Below, one piece after another: positions 1 through 7,350 of a DNA stretch of 36,040 nt. Below the pieces are notes generated by a model. It made no database searches. It was not told the origin of the DNA and saw nothing but the letters and a program-made list of their open reading frames with translations. Within the stretch, counting starts at the first letter, position 1, and the number at the start of each line of letters is the position of its first letter. The DNA lies in assembly GCA_910575055.1 (NCBI GenBank), contig CAJTDC010000024.1:1-36040 (forward strand). The letters run 5' to 3'. Both the position numbers and the translations under genes were made by a program. Source of the DNA: Clostridia bacterium. Its GTDB lineage: Bacteria; Bacillota; Clostridia; Lachnospirales; Anaerotignaceae.

Positions 1-2
1 CA

Positions 3-530
3 TTGACAAACAAACTATTGCAGTATTGTAATGGTGCGGTGTATACAGAAAAAGATGTTTTTATTGAAACAAATAGAAAAAAACTGGAAAAGTTAGAAGA
101 AATCGTTGACACCGCAAACGGACAAGCAATATTGTGCTTTTACAATTTTAAATTCGATTGTGAAAGAATATGTAAAAAATTTCCTTTTGCCGTGAAGCTA
201 CAAGGGCAAAAAGATATTTCAGATTGGAATAATGGAGAAATATCATTGCTTCTGGTGCACCCTAAAAGTGCGGGACACGGGCTGAATTTACAACAAGGCG
301 GTAATATTATAGTATGGTTTGGACTAAATTGGAGTTTAGAATTGTATCAACAGGCAAATGCCCGACTTCACAGACAGGGACAGCAAAAAACGGTGATAAT
401 ACATCATTTGATAGTAGAAAACAGTATCGAACAAAGAGTGTTTCAAAGCCTACAAAAAAAGGAAAATGTACAGGAAGGGCTTTTGCAGGCTTTAAAAGTG
501 AAGTATGAAAGACAAAACCTTGAGGGCTAG
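3..530 (+). CDS. SNF2-family phage helicase, C-terminal part (cut by window edge)
   Basis: This is the C-terminal RecA-like half of a superfamily 2 DNA helicase of the SNF2 type, which phages use in replication or recombination. Helicase motif V is visible as SAGHGLNLQ (about residues 90-98) and motif VI as QANARLHRQGQ (about 117-127), the arginine-finger segment typical of SNF2 proteins. The TTG at 3 is only the first possible start inside the window; the N-terminal ATP-binding half must lie upstream. In Firmicute phages this gene commonly closes the replication block just before ArpU and terminase, which is the arrangement here. The stop codon sits in the loop of the first hairpin of a repeated element. 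Confidence 0.85.
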   Translation: MTNKLLQYCNGAVYTEKDVFIETNRKKLEKLEEIVDTANGQAILCFYNFKFDCERICKKFPFAVKLQGQKDISDWNNGEISLLLVHPKSAGHGLNLQQGGNIIVWFGLNWSLELYQQANARLHRQGQQKTVIIHHLIVENSIEQRVFQSLQKKENVQEGLLQALKVKYERQNLEG

Positions 531-598
531 CCCTCAAACTCCTACAAGCCTTTGAAAAGGCTTGAGCGAAACTTTAAAAGCGAAACATGCGTTTCGCT
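520..598 (+). repeat. Three-hairpin intergenic element, copy A
   Basis: Three consecutive perfect hairpins: TTGAGGG/CCCTCAA (520-537), CAAGCCTT/AAGGCTTG (545-564) and AGCGAAAC/GTTTCGCT (579-598, loop ATGC). The first overlaps the helicase stop codon. The same architecture, with different but complementary stems, recurs at 22048, 23766, 29921 and 34755. None of the hairpins has a clean U-tract, so a plain terminator is unlikely. Confidence 0.8.
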
Positions 599-663
599 AA
601 AAACTTTTGCTTTTGTAATAGTATATCATACAGTATTGTGATAAACAATAGGAGGCGGAATTT

Positions 664-1077
664 ATGAAAGCAAAAGAGTATTTACAGCAATTACAAAAAT
701 TGGATATTGTAATCAATCAAAAATTGCAGGAATTGTACGAATTGAAAAAGTTGCAGGACATAAAAGCGATTGACTATACAAAAGAAAAAGTGCAAAGTAG
801 TAGGCAAAATGGTGCAAATTTTGAAACTATTTTAATAAAAATAATAGATATGGAAAATGAAATCAATGACGAAATTGATAGATTTATTGACAAAAAACAC
901 CAGATGATAAATCAAATACAAAATTTGGATAATTCAAAATATATTCAAGTGCTTTATAAAAGGTATGTGGAGTATAAAAGATTGGAAATGGTGGCTTGTG
1001 AAATGGCTTATACATTTCAATATGTCGTTTTGCTACATGGGCAGGCATTAAAGGATTTTGAGCAAAATTTTCTATAG
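664..1077 (+). CDS. ArpU-like / DUF1492-type late transcription regulator
   Basis: A 137-residue charged, helical protein. Residues about 92-135 (YIQVLYKRYVEYKRLEMVAC and onward, ending HGQALKDFE) match the pattern of phage ArpU/DUF1492 proteins, whose C-terminus resembles sigma-70 region 4: YI.LL..RY....W..IA..M..S..... .H..AL. The rest is coiled coil. Proteins of this family sit directly before terminase and control late gene expression. Here the gene has a strong AGGAGGCGG site before ATG 664 and is followed by an intrinsic terminator placed before terS, a layout that would let it act on late transcription. The family assignment is good; the mechanism is inferred. Confidence 0.7.
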   Translation: MKAKEYLQQLQKLDIVINQKLQELYELKKLQDIKAIDYTKEKVQSSRQNGANFETILIKIIDMENEINDEIDRFIDKKHQMINQIQNLDNSKYIQVLYKRYVEYKRLEMVACEMAYTFQYVVLLHGQALKDFEQNFL

Positions 1078-1121
1078 AAATTCAATGTAATTTTATGACA
1101 TAATGGTAATATGAAATATTG

Positions 1122-1149
1122 GGAATAGTCAAATGGCTATTCCTTTTTT
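1122..1149 (+). terminator. Intrinsic terminator between ArpU-like gene and terS
   Basis: A 9-bp stem (GGAATAGTC with GGCTATTCC, including one U-G pair) with an AAAT loop at 1122-1143, followed by six T residues. A TTG-initiated extension of terS would run through this hairpin and is therefore not credible. It separates the regulator from the packaging genes, so late transcription must read through it or restart after it. Confidence 0.8.
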
Positions 1150-1166
1150 ATTTAGGGGGTATGCTT

Positions 1167-1601
1167 GTGAAGGAAAAACAAAAGCGTTTTTGTGAAGAAT
1201 ACCTTGTTGATTGTAATGCCACACAAGCGGCTATTCGAACGGGGTATTCTAAAAAGACAGCGAGAGCAGTAGGACAAAGATTGTTGACAAATGTTGACAT
1301 TAAAAAATATATAGACCAACAGCTTCAAAAGCTGAAAAATGAGAAAATCGCCGATGCACAGGAAGTGCTAGAGTATTTGACTTCCGTTATGAGGGGCGAG
1401 CAGAAAGAGCAAGTCGCTTTGTTGACAGGGGAAGGCGTACAGGATTTGGTGCAAAAAGATGTTTCAGCGAAAGACAGAATAAAAGCCGCTGAACTTATAG
1501 GAAAACGTTACGGCTTGTTTAGCGAAAAGTTGGAATTGCAAGGCGAAACAACGATACAGATTGTGGACGACATACCAATGCAAGAAGGCGATACTGTTTG
1601 A
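1167..1601 (+). CDS. terS: Terminase small subunit
   Basis: Recognises phage DNA and presents it to the large terminase for packaging. The N-terminus KEKQKRFCEEYL, then NATQAAIRTGYS and TARAVGQRLL, is the hallmark helix-turn-helix of the Terminase_2 family; a coiled-coil oligomerisation region and the segment LIGKRYGLFSEKLEL follow, as usual. Total about 144 residues, normal for the family. The GTG at 1167 is preferred because AGGGGG (1154-1159) is 7 bases upstream; ATG 1161 in the same frame is nearly on top of that site. The 3' end overlaps the TTG start of terL by 4 bases, so the two are translationally coupled. Confidence 0.9.
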   Translation: MKEKQKRFCEEYLVDCNATQAAIRTGYSKKTARAVGQRLLTNVDIKKYIDQQLQKLKNEKIADAQEVLEYLTSVMRGEQKEQVALLTGEGVQDLVQKDVSAKDRIKAAELIGKRYGLFSEKLELQGETTIQIVDDIPMQEGDTV

Positions 1602-2836
1602 TTAGTTTAAAACAGCTTGTAGCACCATCATTTTATGAAATTCATAGGTATCTAAAAGAAAGCAAGTATACGCATTATTGGCTAAAAGGTGGCAGGGGTA
1701 GCACAAAGTCGTCTTTTATATCGCTAGAGGTGATATTAGGTATTATGAAAGACCCTCAAGCAAATGCCGTTGTGTTGCGAAAAGTCGGGCAAACGCTTCA
1801 AGGTAGCGTTTACGAGCAGTTGCAATGGGCGGTGTCGGTGTTAGGCGTTGAGGGGTATTGGGTAAGCAAATTAAGCCCGCTAGAAATGAAGTACATCGCT
1901 GACGGAAGAGAAAATAAAATCGTGTTTAGAGGGGCTGATAAGCCCAAAAAAATCAAATCTACCAAATTCAGAAAAGGCTATTGTAAATATATATGGTATG
2001 AAGAAGTTGACGAGTTTGGTGGTATGGAAGAAATTCGTACTATCAATCAGTCGTTGTTGAGGGGTGGTAGCGATTTTGTGGTATTTTATTCTTACAATCC
2101 GCCACAAAGTCAATCAAATTGGGTAAATGAGGAAATTTTGAAGCAAAGAGATGACAGACTAGTACATCATAGTACGTATTTGACTGTACCGCCTGAATGG
2201 CTGGGGGGGCAGTTTTTGATAGAGGCGGAACACCTCAAAGCCGTAAAGCCCCAAGCCTATCAACATGAATATATGGGTGAAGTTACCGGTACGGGCGGTG
2301 AAGTTTTTACCAATTTAACGCTTAGAGAAATTACGGATAGTGAAATCAGTCACTTTGACCATATCGCTAGGGGTATTGACTGGGGATATGCCGCCGACCC
2401 ATTCCACTATACTGTCAATCATTATGACAAAACAAGAAGGCGTTTGTACATATTCTATGAAATACAGATGTTGAAATTGAGCAACAGAAAAGCGGCGGAA
2501 ATGGTAAAGGCAGAAAATAAAAGAAATAAATTGATTGTTTGTGACAGTGCAGAACCTAAAAGTATCGCTGAAATGTTAGCTTATAACTTAAAAGTGTTAG
2601 GTGCTAAAAAAGGGGCGGATAGTGTGGAGTATGGTATCAAATGGTTGCAAGATTTGGAGGAAATTGTAATTGACCCGAAACGATGCCCTAATACCGCAAG
2701 GGAATTTTTAGAGTATGAACTGGAAAAAGACGCCAACGGCAATTTTAAAGGCTGTTTTCCAGATAAAAACAATCATAGCATTGACGCTGTACGCTATAGT
2801 AGAGAATTTGATATGAAAATAGTAAAAATTAGGTAG
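1598..2836 (+). CDS. terL: Terminase large subunit (PBSX/Terminase_3 type)
   Basis: The ATPase-nuclease motor that packages and cuts DNA. Walker A is GGRGSTKS at residues 31-38, Walker B is IWYEEVDEF with the acidic pair at 135-136, and the RNase H-like nuclease acidic residues are in RGIDWGY (about 261), VCDSAEPKS (about 313) and HSIDAVRY near the C-terminus. The length of 412 residues is normal for PBSX-type TerL. The start is TTG 1598 with AAGAAGG about 9 bases upstream, overlapping the terS stop. All key residues are present, so it looks intact. Confidence 0.93.
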   Translation: MISLKQLVAPSFYEIHRYLKESKYTHYWLKGGRGSTKSSFISLEVILGIMKDPQANAVVLRKVGQTLQGSVYEQLQWAVSVLGVEGYWVSKLSPLEMKYIADGRENKIVFRGADKPKKIKSTKFRKGYCKYIWYEEVDEFGGMEEIRTINQSLLRGGSDFVVFYSYNPPQSQSNWVNEEILKQRDDRLVHHSTYLTVPPEWLGGQFLIEAEHLKAVKPQAYQHEYMGEVTGTGGEVFTNLTLREITDSEISHFDHIARGIDWGYAADPFHYTVNHYDKTRRRLYIFYEIQMLKLSNRKAAEMVKAENKRNKLIVCDSAEPKSIAEMLAYNLKVLGAKKGADSVEYGIKWLQDLEEIVIDPKRCPNTAREFLEYELEKDANGNFKGCFPDKNNHSIDAVRYSREFDMKIVKIR

Positions 2837-2846
2837 GGGAAGAAAT

Positions 2847-2964
2847 TTTTTTTCGCATAAATACGAAAACCATTCGTACATTTGACATTCGAGTTGCTCC
2901 TGCGTTACTTCGTCAACGCTGGGTCGCAACTCTCATAAGCGTCAAATGTACTCATTAAGGAGGT
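2847..2964 (+). repeat. Structured repeat of prophage A, copy 1
   Basis: Starts with a small TTTCGC/GCGAAA-like hairpin, then a nested long stem: outer GTACATTTGAC (2876-2886) with GTCAAATGTAC (2941-2951), middle GAGTTGC (2891-2897) with GCAACTC (2926-2932), inner GCGTT (2902-2906) with AACGC (2915-2919). It ends with CATTAAGGAGGT, a ribosome binding site that has no gene after it in this copy. Repeated in tandem at 2965 and again at 4926. Confidence 0.85.
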
Positions 2965-3084
2965 AATTTTTTCGCATAAATGCGAAAACCATTCGTACAT
3001 TTAACATTCGAGTTGCTCCTGCGTTACTTCGTCAACGCTGGGTCGCAACTCTCATAAGCGTCAAATGTACTCATTAAGGAGGTG
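2965..3084 (+). repeat. Structured repeat of prophage A, copy 2 (supplies portal RBS)
   Basis: Tandem copy with 119-base period. The outer stem is GTACATTTAAC (2995-3005) with GTCAAATGTAC (3060-3070), one pair broken relative to copy 1; the middle and inner stems are identical to copy 1. Its terminal AGGAGGT (3077-3083) is the ribosome binding site of the portal gene. Confidence 0.85.
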
Positions 3085-3090
3085 TGACGA

Positions 3091-4605
3091 TTGTTTTTGA
3101 CACAAACAGATTTGATAAATGCCAAATTGATGGCAGAAGGGGCATTAAATGAAAGCGATATATTGAAATATATTATCAATGATGACATTGACAGTGTACA
3201 AAAAAAGAATATGCAAAAAGGTGAAAGGTATTATAATGGGGAGCACGACGTGCTACAAAAGGATTTTAGAATATCAAAAATACTGGAAACAGACGAACAG
3301 ACAGAAAAAGAAATATGCAAACCATTTCAAAATGTCAATAGAAGTAATCACAAAAATGTAAATGCTTTTTTAAAAATATTGGTAGACCAAAAAACCGCTT
3401 ATTTAGTGAGCAAAGAACCTACAATTAAAGTGTCTGGTGCAGAAGAAAATACAGAACAAAAAGCATATGAAAAAATGTTGTGTGAATTTGCAGATGATAG
3501 CTTTAATGAAGTTTTGCAGGATTTGGTGACAGGGGCAAGCTGTAAGGGATTTGAGGCATTGCACATTTACTATGATAATAATGGTGATTTACAGTATTGT
3601 ATTGTGCCAGCAAATGAGATAATAGCAGTATACGACACAAATAATCAAAATGAATTGCTAGAAGTGATACGCTATTACGATATTACAGTAGTTGAAAATG
3701 GACAAAAATATATTCGTAAAAAAGTAGAATGGTGGACAAAACAAAATGTCACATATTATATTGAAAGAGAAAGCAATTTGTTTGTAAAAGATACCTCCAT
3801 ATCTGTCAATCCCGCTCCCCACTATTGGAGTATTACAACATTAGACGGCTTTCAGAAAAACAAACAAGGGCATAGTTGGGGGCGTGTGCCTTTTTTGTTG
3901 CTCAAAAATAACCGAAACAGTACCACCGATTTAGAACACATAAAAGGCTTAATTGACGCTTATGACCTCATATCTAGTGAAGGTACGAACAACTTTTTAG
4001 ATTTGGTGGAATTGTATTGGGTAATATATGGTTTTGGTGGAGATAATGCAAGTAGTACATTGAAAAAACTGCAAATCAATAAAGCAGTCAATATGATGTC
4101 ATCAGGTAGCGATGGCAGAATTGAAGCCAAACAGATAGAATTGCCCGTTGCGGGTAGATTGGAATTTCTCAAAATGCTGAGAAAAGATATATTTCATTTT
4201 GGTATGGGAGTAGATACTGATAGTGACAAATTTGGCAATGCCCCATCTGGTGTGAGTTTGAAATTTCAATACACACTGCTAGACCAAAAAGCTGGCAATA
4301 TGATAGCGAAATTAAGAAAAGTCATAAAAGAATTGTTGTGGTTTGTGACAGAGGACTACAACAGCAAACATAATACAGCGTATGACGCAAATGACATACA
4401 AATTGACATTAACAAAAATATCATTACAAATGATGTTGAAATGGTGAATATGATACAAGCTAGTAAGGGCATTGTTTCAGACAAAACCCTACTTGCAGTG
4501 CACCCTTTTGTTAGTGATGTCAATGCTGAAATGCAAGAAATAGAGGCACAAGAACAAAAGGCAATAGAAAAGTTTGGAAATGAAATGTTGAAATATGATG
4601 AATAA
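3091..4605 (+). CDS. Portal protein, SPP1 gp6-like
   Basis: The dodecameric portal at one capsid vertex, through which DNA enters and leaves and to which terminase docks. At 504 residues it is almost the length of SPP1 gp6. Family-like features are the early YYNGEHDVL segment, NVNRSNHKNVNAFLKILVDQKTAYLV split between about residues 80 and 110, FGMGVDTDSDKFGNAPSGVS (about 370-390) and a helical C-terminus rich in acidic residues. The start is TTG 3091, 7 bases after the AGGAGGT carried by repeat copy 2, so a repeat insertion appears to have supplied the ribosome binding site. It lies between terL and MuF, the standard place. Confidence 0.9.
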   Translation: MFLTQTDLINAKLMAEGALNESDILKYIINDDIDSVQKKNMQKGERYYNGEHDVLQKDFRISKILETDEQTEKEICKPFQNVNRSNHKNVNAFLKILVDQKTAYLVSKEPTIKVSGAEENTEQKAYEKMLCEFADDSFNEVLQDLVTGASCKGFEALHIYYDNNGDLQYCIVPANEIIAVYDTNNQNELLEVIRYYDITVVENGQKYIRKKVEWWTKQNVTYYIERESNLFVKDTSISVNPAPHYWSITTLDGFQKNKQGHSWGRVPFLLLKNNRNSTTDLEHIKGLIDAYDLISSEGTNNFLDLVELYWVIYGFGGDNASSTLKKLQINKAVNMMSSGSDGRIEAKQIELPVAGRLEFLKMLRKDIFHFGMGVDTDSDKFGNAPSGVSLKFQYTLLDQKAGNMIAKLRKVIKELLWFVTEDYNSKHNTAYDANDIQIDINKNIITNDVEMVNMIQASKGIVSDKTLLAVHPFVSDVNAEMQEIEAQEQKAIEKFGNEMLKYDE

Positions 4606-4616
4606 TGTGCTATATT
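4588..4616 (+). promoter_or_regulatory. Promoter of small toxin mRNA
   Basis: TTGAAA (4588-4593), a 17-base spacer, then TATATT (4611-4616), overlapping the 3' end of the portal gene. Transcription would start near 4623, about 50 bases before the toxin ATG. Found by eye; it fits the known layout of type I toxin genes. Confidence 0.6.
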
Positions 4617-4676
4617 GAATATAGCAGTCATGACGGAGTGGCTCCACCCTCTACAAAAAGGGAAGGGGGTGGTGCT

Positions 4677-4763
4677 ATGGATACATACCAAGTGTTAACA
4701 CTTTTGTTACTTTCTGGTAACTTTCTCATAGCGTTACTTACCTATATCGATAGGCATAAGTAA
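4677..4763 (+). CDS. Small hydrophobic toxin, TxpA/holin-like type I toxin family
   Basis: A 28-residue peptide: MDTYQVLTLL start, one hydrophobic membrane-spanning segment and a charged tail (TYIDRHK). This pattern matches the 'putative holin-like toxin' peptides of Firmicute type I systems such as TxpA. The ribosome binding site GGAAGGGGGTGG (4661-4672) can pair with upstream CCACCC (4645-4650), which would hide it in the mRNA, as in known type I toxins. A terminator follows at 4770 and a convergent minus-strand promoter at 4864 would make an antisense RNA. It interrupts the head gene operon between portal and MuF. The toxin function is inferred from family resemblance and layout. Confidence 0.65.
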   Translation: MDTYQVLTLLLLSGNFLIALLTYIDRHK

Positions 4764-4769
4764 TAAAAG

Positions 4770-4807
4770 AAAACTACCCGTCAACGCTCCAACGCTCGGG
4801 TAGTTTT
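4770..4807. terminator. Bidirectional terminator shared by toxin mRNA and antisense RNA
   Basis: An 11-bp perfect stem AAAACTACCCG/CGGGTAGTTTT with T-rich flanks on both strands. It can end the toxin mRNA (+) and the antisense RNA (-), which makes the two RNAs complementary over their 3' ends, as in txpA/ratA-type loci. Confidence 0.8.
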
Positions 4808-4857
4808 ATGCAACGAGTAGAGGGCGTCCACTTCGTTGGTGACTGCTCCCTTTTTGT
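4770..4857 (-). ncRNA. Predicted antisense antitoxin RNA
   Basis: A minus-strand promoter with -10 TATAAT (plus positions 4864-4869) and -35 TTTACA (4888-4893), spacer 18, points towards the toxin gene. The transcript would start near 4857, end at the shared terminator and be about 90 nt. Its 5' part (GTGGACGCCCTCTAC and ACAAAAAGGGA) resembles, rather than complements, the toxin 5' leader. This RNA is a prediction from promoter and terminator only. Confidence 0.5.
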
Positions 4858-4863
4858 AAATAA

Positions 4864-4893
4864 ATTATAACACATTATTATCTATTTTGTAAA
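4864..4893 (-). promoter_or_regulatory. Antisense RNA promoter
   Basis: Minus strand: TTTACA, 18 bases, TATAAT. The -10 is a perfect consensus and the -35 matches five of six positions. The -35 box overlaps the start of the terminator hairpin at 4891. Confidence 0.55.
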
Positions 4894-4916
4894 GCACTTG
4901 TTGAGTGCTTTTTTTT
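4891..4916 (+). terminator. Intrinsic terminator before repeat copy 3
   Basis: AAGCACT/AGTGCTT hairpin followed by eight T residues. It would stop plus-strand transcription entering from the portal/toxin side, so MuF expression needs readthrough or antitermination. Confidence 0.75.
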
Positions 4917-4925
4917 ATGCAGAAA

Positions 4926-5044
4926 ATTTTTCGCAAGAAAGCGAAAAACCGCTCATACATTTAACATTCGAATTGCTCCTGCGTTACTTCGTCAACGCTG
5001 GGTCGCAACTCTCATAAACGTTAAATGTATTCGCTAATGAGGTG
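4926..5044 (+). repeat. Structured repeat of prophage A, copy 3 (supplies MuF RBS)
   Basis: Same architecture as copies 1 and 2. The outer stem is ATACATTTAAC (4955-4965) with GTTAAATGTAT (5020-5030): compared with copy 1 two base pairs changed on both sides, so pairing is kept. The inner GCGTT/AACGC stem and the GCAACTC strand are unchanged. It ends in AATGAGGTG, the ribosome binding site of the MuF gene. Confidence 0.85.
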
Positions 5045-5050
5045 ATAATA

Positions 5051-7087
5051 ATGGAGTATGACTACTGGGACGAACGATTTTTATTATTAAATGAAATGCT
5101 TTTGCAACAGGGGGAGGAATATGCCCAAAATGCCGCTAGGGCTTATATGCTTGCTATGTTGGAAATTGAAAAGGATATTAATCATTTTTATGCCAGATTT
5201 GCCAATGAAAACAGTATGACATACCAACAAGCAAAACAGTTGTTGACAAGCGAGCAAAGACAAGCATTTCAAATGGAATTAGAGGAATACATAGCATACG
5301 GACAGCAAAACAATTTAGATGATGTGTGGATAAAAAAGCTAGAAAATGCAAGTACAGTTCACAGAATAACCCGTTTGCAGGCAATACAGTATCAGCTACA
5401 GCAACAAGTAGAAAAGCTAGAAGCCCAAAAAATAAAGGGCATTACAGAAACACTCAAAAACATCTACAAAGAAGGGTATTACCGCACCGCTTACGAAATA
5501 CAAAAAGGCACTGGCATAGGGCAAGCATTTTCTAAAATAGACGAAAATAAAATTGATAAAGTGTTAGCAAGGGCTTGGGCTCCTGATGGTAAAAACTTTT
5601 CTGAAAGGGTATGGGGTACAGATAGGACACAACTGATTTATCAGCTACAAACACGATTTACACAGGGCATTATAAGGGGCGAAGGCTCTCAAAAAATTAT
5701 AAAAGATATGTCAAAGGCACTGTATAGTTCACGAAAAGCCACAGAAAGGCTTGTGTTAACAGAAAGTGCCTTTGTTGCGTCTGCGTCCAGAAAAGATACT
5801 TACGAGAATTTAGGAGTAAAACAGTACAAAGTGCTTGCGACACTGGATATAAAAACAAGTGAAATGTGTCGTAAGCTAGATGGTAAAGTGTTTGACCTAA
5901 AAGACTACAAAATAGGGCTTACTGCTAACCCTTTTCACCCAAGATGTAGAAGTACCACAGTACCAAACATAGACAGCAAATACATACAAAATCAGCAAAG
6001 AGCCGCAAGAAATAAAGAGGGTAAAACTTATTACGTCCCTTCTGATATGACATATGAACAGTGGCATAAAACTTATGTAGAAGCCGACCCCGAATGGCTG
6101 TTACAGGAGAAAAAACATAAAAATAAAAGTGTGGATAAAAAACAGTATGAACAATATAAGGCGGTTCTGGGTAAAAAAGAAGTCGGTTCGTTTGACAATT
6201 TCCAAAATATGAAATATGGAGATAGTGAAAAATGGGAAAATTTAAAACAAAAAAGAAAGGACACATTGAAAAATGTATCTACAAATGATAAAATAAAAGA
6301 AAAGAAAGAGCCTTTTGTACCTGCAAAGACCATTGAAGAAGCTGATAGTTATGCAATGAATGTGTTAGGTATAAAAATGGCATCTTATAAAGGTGTGGAT
6401 ATTACTACCGCAAATGAATGGAATAGAGGCTTAAAAGATACTTTTGACCGCTTCCCAGAATTAAAACAGAATTTCGGTTTTGTAGGAGAATGCCATGAAC
6501 GTAATGCAGCAATGGAAAAAGTGTTAAAAGAACGATACTTAAATGAATTAAATGTTAAATATCCTAAAATGAATAAAAAGAATTTGACAATGATTGCTGA
6601 AGAACAGGTAAAAGAAGAAATGAAAAAATATAGCATAAAACAGAGTTCTCTTGCAAAAAGTTTTAGTCCTAATTTAGAAAGTTATTTATATGATTTTAGG
6701 GGAGTAACAATAAATAAAAATTATGGAAAAGATAGTACAGAATTTATAGAAATATTAAAAGCAAGTGTTGATTATAAATTTCATCCTGTAGGATGTGATA
6801 CGATACGTTCTGTACTTAGTCACGAAGTAGGACATCAACTTGATAATATGCTAAGTATTTCAGAGCAAAAAAATATTCAAAATCTTTTTGATAGTATGGA
6901 TAAAAATACTATAACAAATGAATTATCTCAATATGCTTGGGATAATGGTAGTAAAAAAAGATATGCTGAGTTTATAGCAGAGGGTTGGGCAGAATATTGT
7001 AACAATCCAAAACCTAGAAAAGTAGCAAAAGAAATAGGGAAAACTATAGAAAGGAGATATAAAGAATGGATAAAGAAAAATTCATAA
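5051..7087 (+). CDS. MuF/SPP1 gp7-like minor head protein fused to a zincin-like toxin domain
   Basis: A 678-residue protein. The N-terminal two thirds is a head morphogenesis (MuF, SPP1 gp7) protein; the diagnostic segment is LDIKTSEMCRKLDGKVF followed by NPFHPRCRSTTVP (about residues 265-310). Residues about 420-678 are unrelated and contain a zinc metallopeptidase signature, SHEVGHQLD (H591, E592, H595), with possible third-ligand glutamates in AEFIAEGWAEY (about 640-648). MuF proteins with C-terminal polymorphic toxin domains are a known class, so this is probably a virion-carried effector. The start is ATG 5051, 6-7 bases after GAGGTG; the in-frame GTG 5042 lies inside that site. The end overlaps the next small gene by 22 bases. 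Substrate unknown. Confidence 0.85.
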   Translation: MEYDYWDERFLLLNEMLLQQGEEYAQNAARAYMLAMLEIEKDINHFYARFANENSMTYQQAKQLLTSEQRQAFQMELEEYIAYGQQNNLDDVWIKKLENASTVHRITRLQAIQYQLQQQVEKLEAQKIKGITETLKNIYKEGYYRTAYEIQKGTGIGQAFSKIDENKIDKVLARAWAPDGKNFSERVWGTDRTQLIYQLQTRFTQGIIRGEGSQKIIKDMSKALYSSRKATERLVLTESAFVASASRKDTYENLGVKQYKVLATLDIKTSEMCRKLDGKVFDLKDYKIGLTANPFHPRCRSTTVPNIDSKYIQNQQRAARNKEGKTYYVPSDMTYEQWHKTYVEADPEWLLQEKKHKNKSVDKKQYEQYKAVLGKKEVGSFDNFQNMKYGDSEKWENLKQKRKDTLKNVSTNDKIKEKKEPFVPAKTIEEADSYAMNVLGIKMASYKGVDITTANEWNRGLKDTFDRFPELKQNFGFVGECHERNAAMEKVLKERYLNELNVKYPKMNKKNLTMIAEEQVKEEMKKYSIKQSSLAKSFSPNLESYLYDFRGVTINKNYGKDSTEFIEILKASVDYKFHPVGCDTIRSVLSHEVGHQLDNMLSISEQKNIQNLFDSMDKNTITNELSQYAWDNGSKKRYAEFIAEGWAEYCNNPKPRKVAKEIGKTIERRYKEWIKKNS

Positions 7088-7257
7088 AAAAAGCAAAAGA
7101 ATATAAATATCCTAATGAGGTAATTGATGGAATGATACAAAATTATAAAGAATATTTAAAAAAAGGAATAGATATTGACCCTATTATCTTTCTAATACCT
7201 CCAGAAGAAAGTGGAGAAGATATAGATTATCCAGTTTGTCCTAAATGTTTAAAATAA
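7066..7257 (+). CDS. Small protein overlapping MuF-toxin gene; candidate immunity protein
   Basis: 63 residues, lysine-rich N-terminus, acidic middle (PPEESGEDID) and a CPKC pair at the C-terminus that could bind metal. No family recognised. ATG 7066 has AAGGAGATATAAAG just upstream and lies inside the last 22 bases of the MuF-toxin gene, so the two are translationally coupled. A small gene coupled to the toxin end of a polymorphic toxin is where an immunity protein is usually found, and the second MuF gene at 23879 has the same arrangement. Immunity is inferred from position only. Confidence 0.6.
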   Translation: MDKEKFIKKAKEYKYPNEVIDGMIQNYKEYLKKGIDIDPIIFLIPPEESGEDIDYPVCPKCLK

Positions 7258-7270
7258 AACTAAATTTATA

Positions 7271-7305
7271 TTGACCTGAACAAGTCGAAAAACTGTTCTT
7301 TTTTT
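7271..7305 (+). terminator. Terminator-like trailer of MuF-toxin module A
   Basis: The 17-mer TTGACCTGAACAAGTCG (7271-7287) followed by a GAACA/TGTTC hairpin and seven T residues. The identical 17-mer and similar hairpin follow the equivalent module at 26744. Confidence 0.7.
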
Positions 7306-7350
7306 ATGCTCAAAAATATTAAGGTAATCACTAAAAAGGAGGTTTAAAAA

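Noticed and set aside
1119-1160. TTG-initiated N-terminal extension of terS
   Set aside because: It would translate through a terminator hairpin and adds residues that do not belong to the family.
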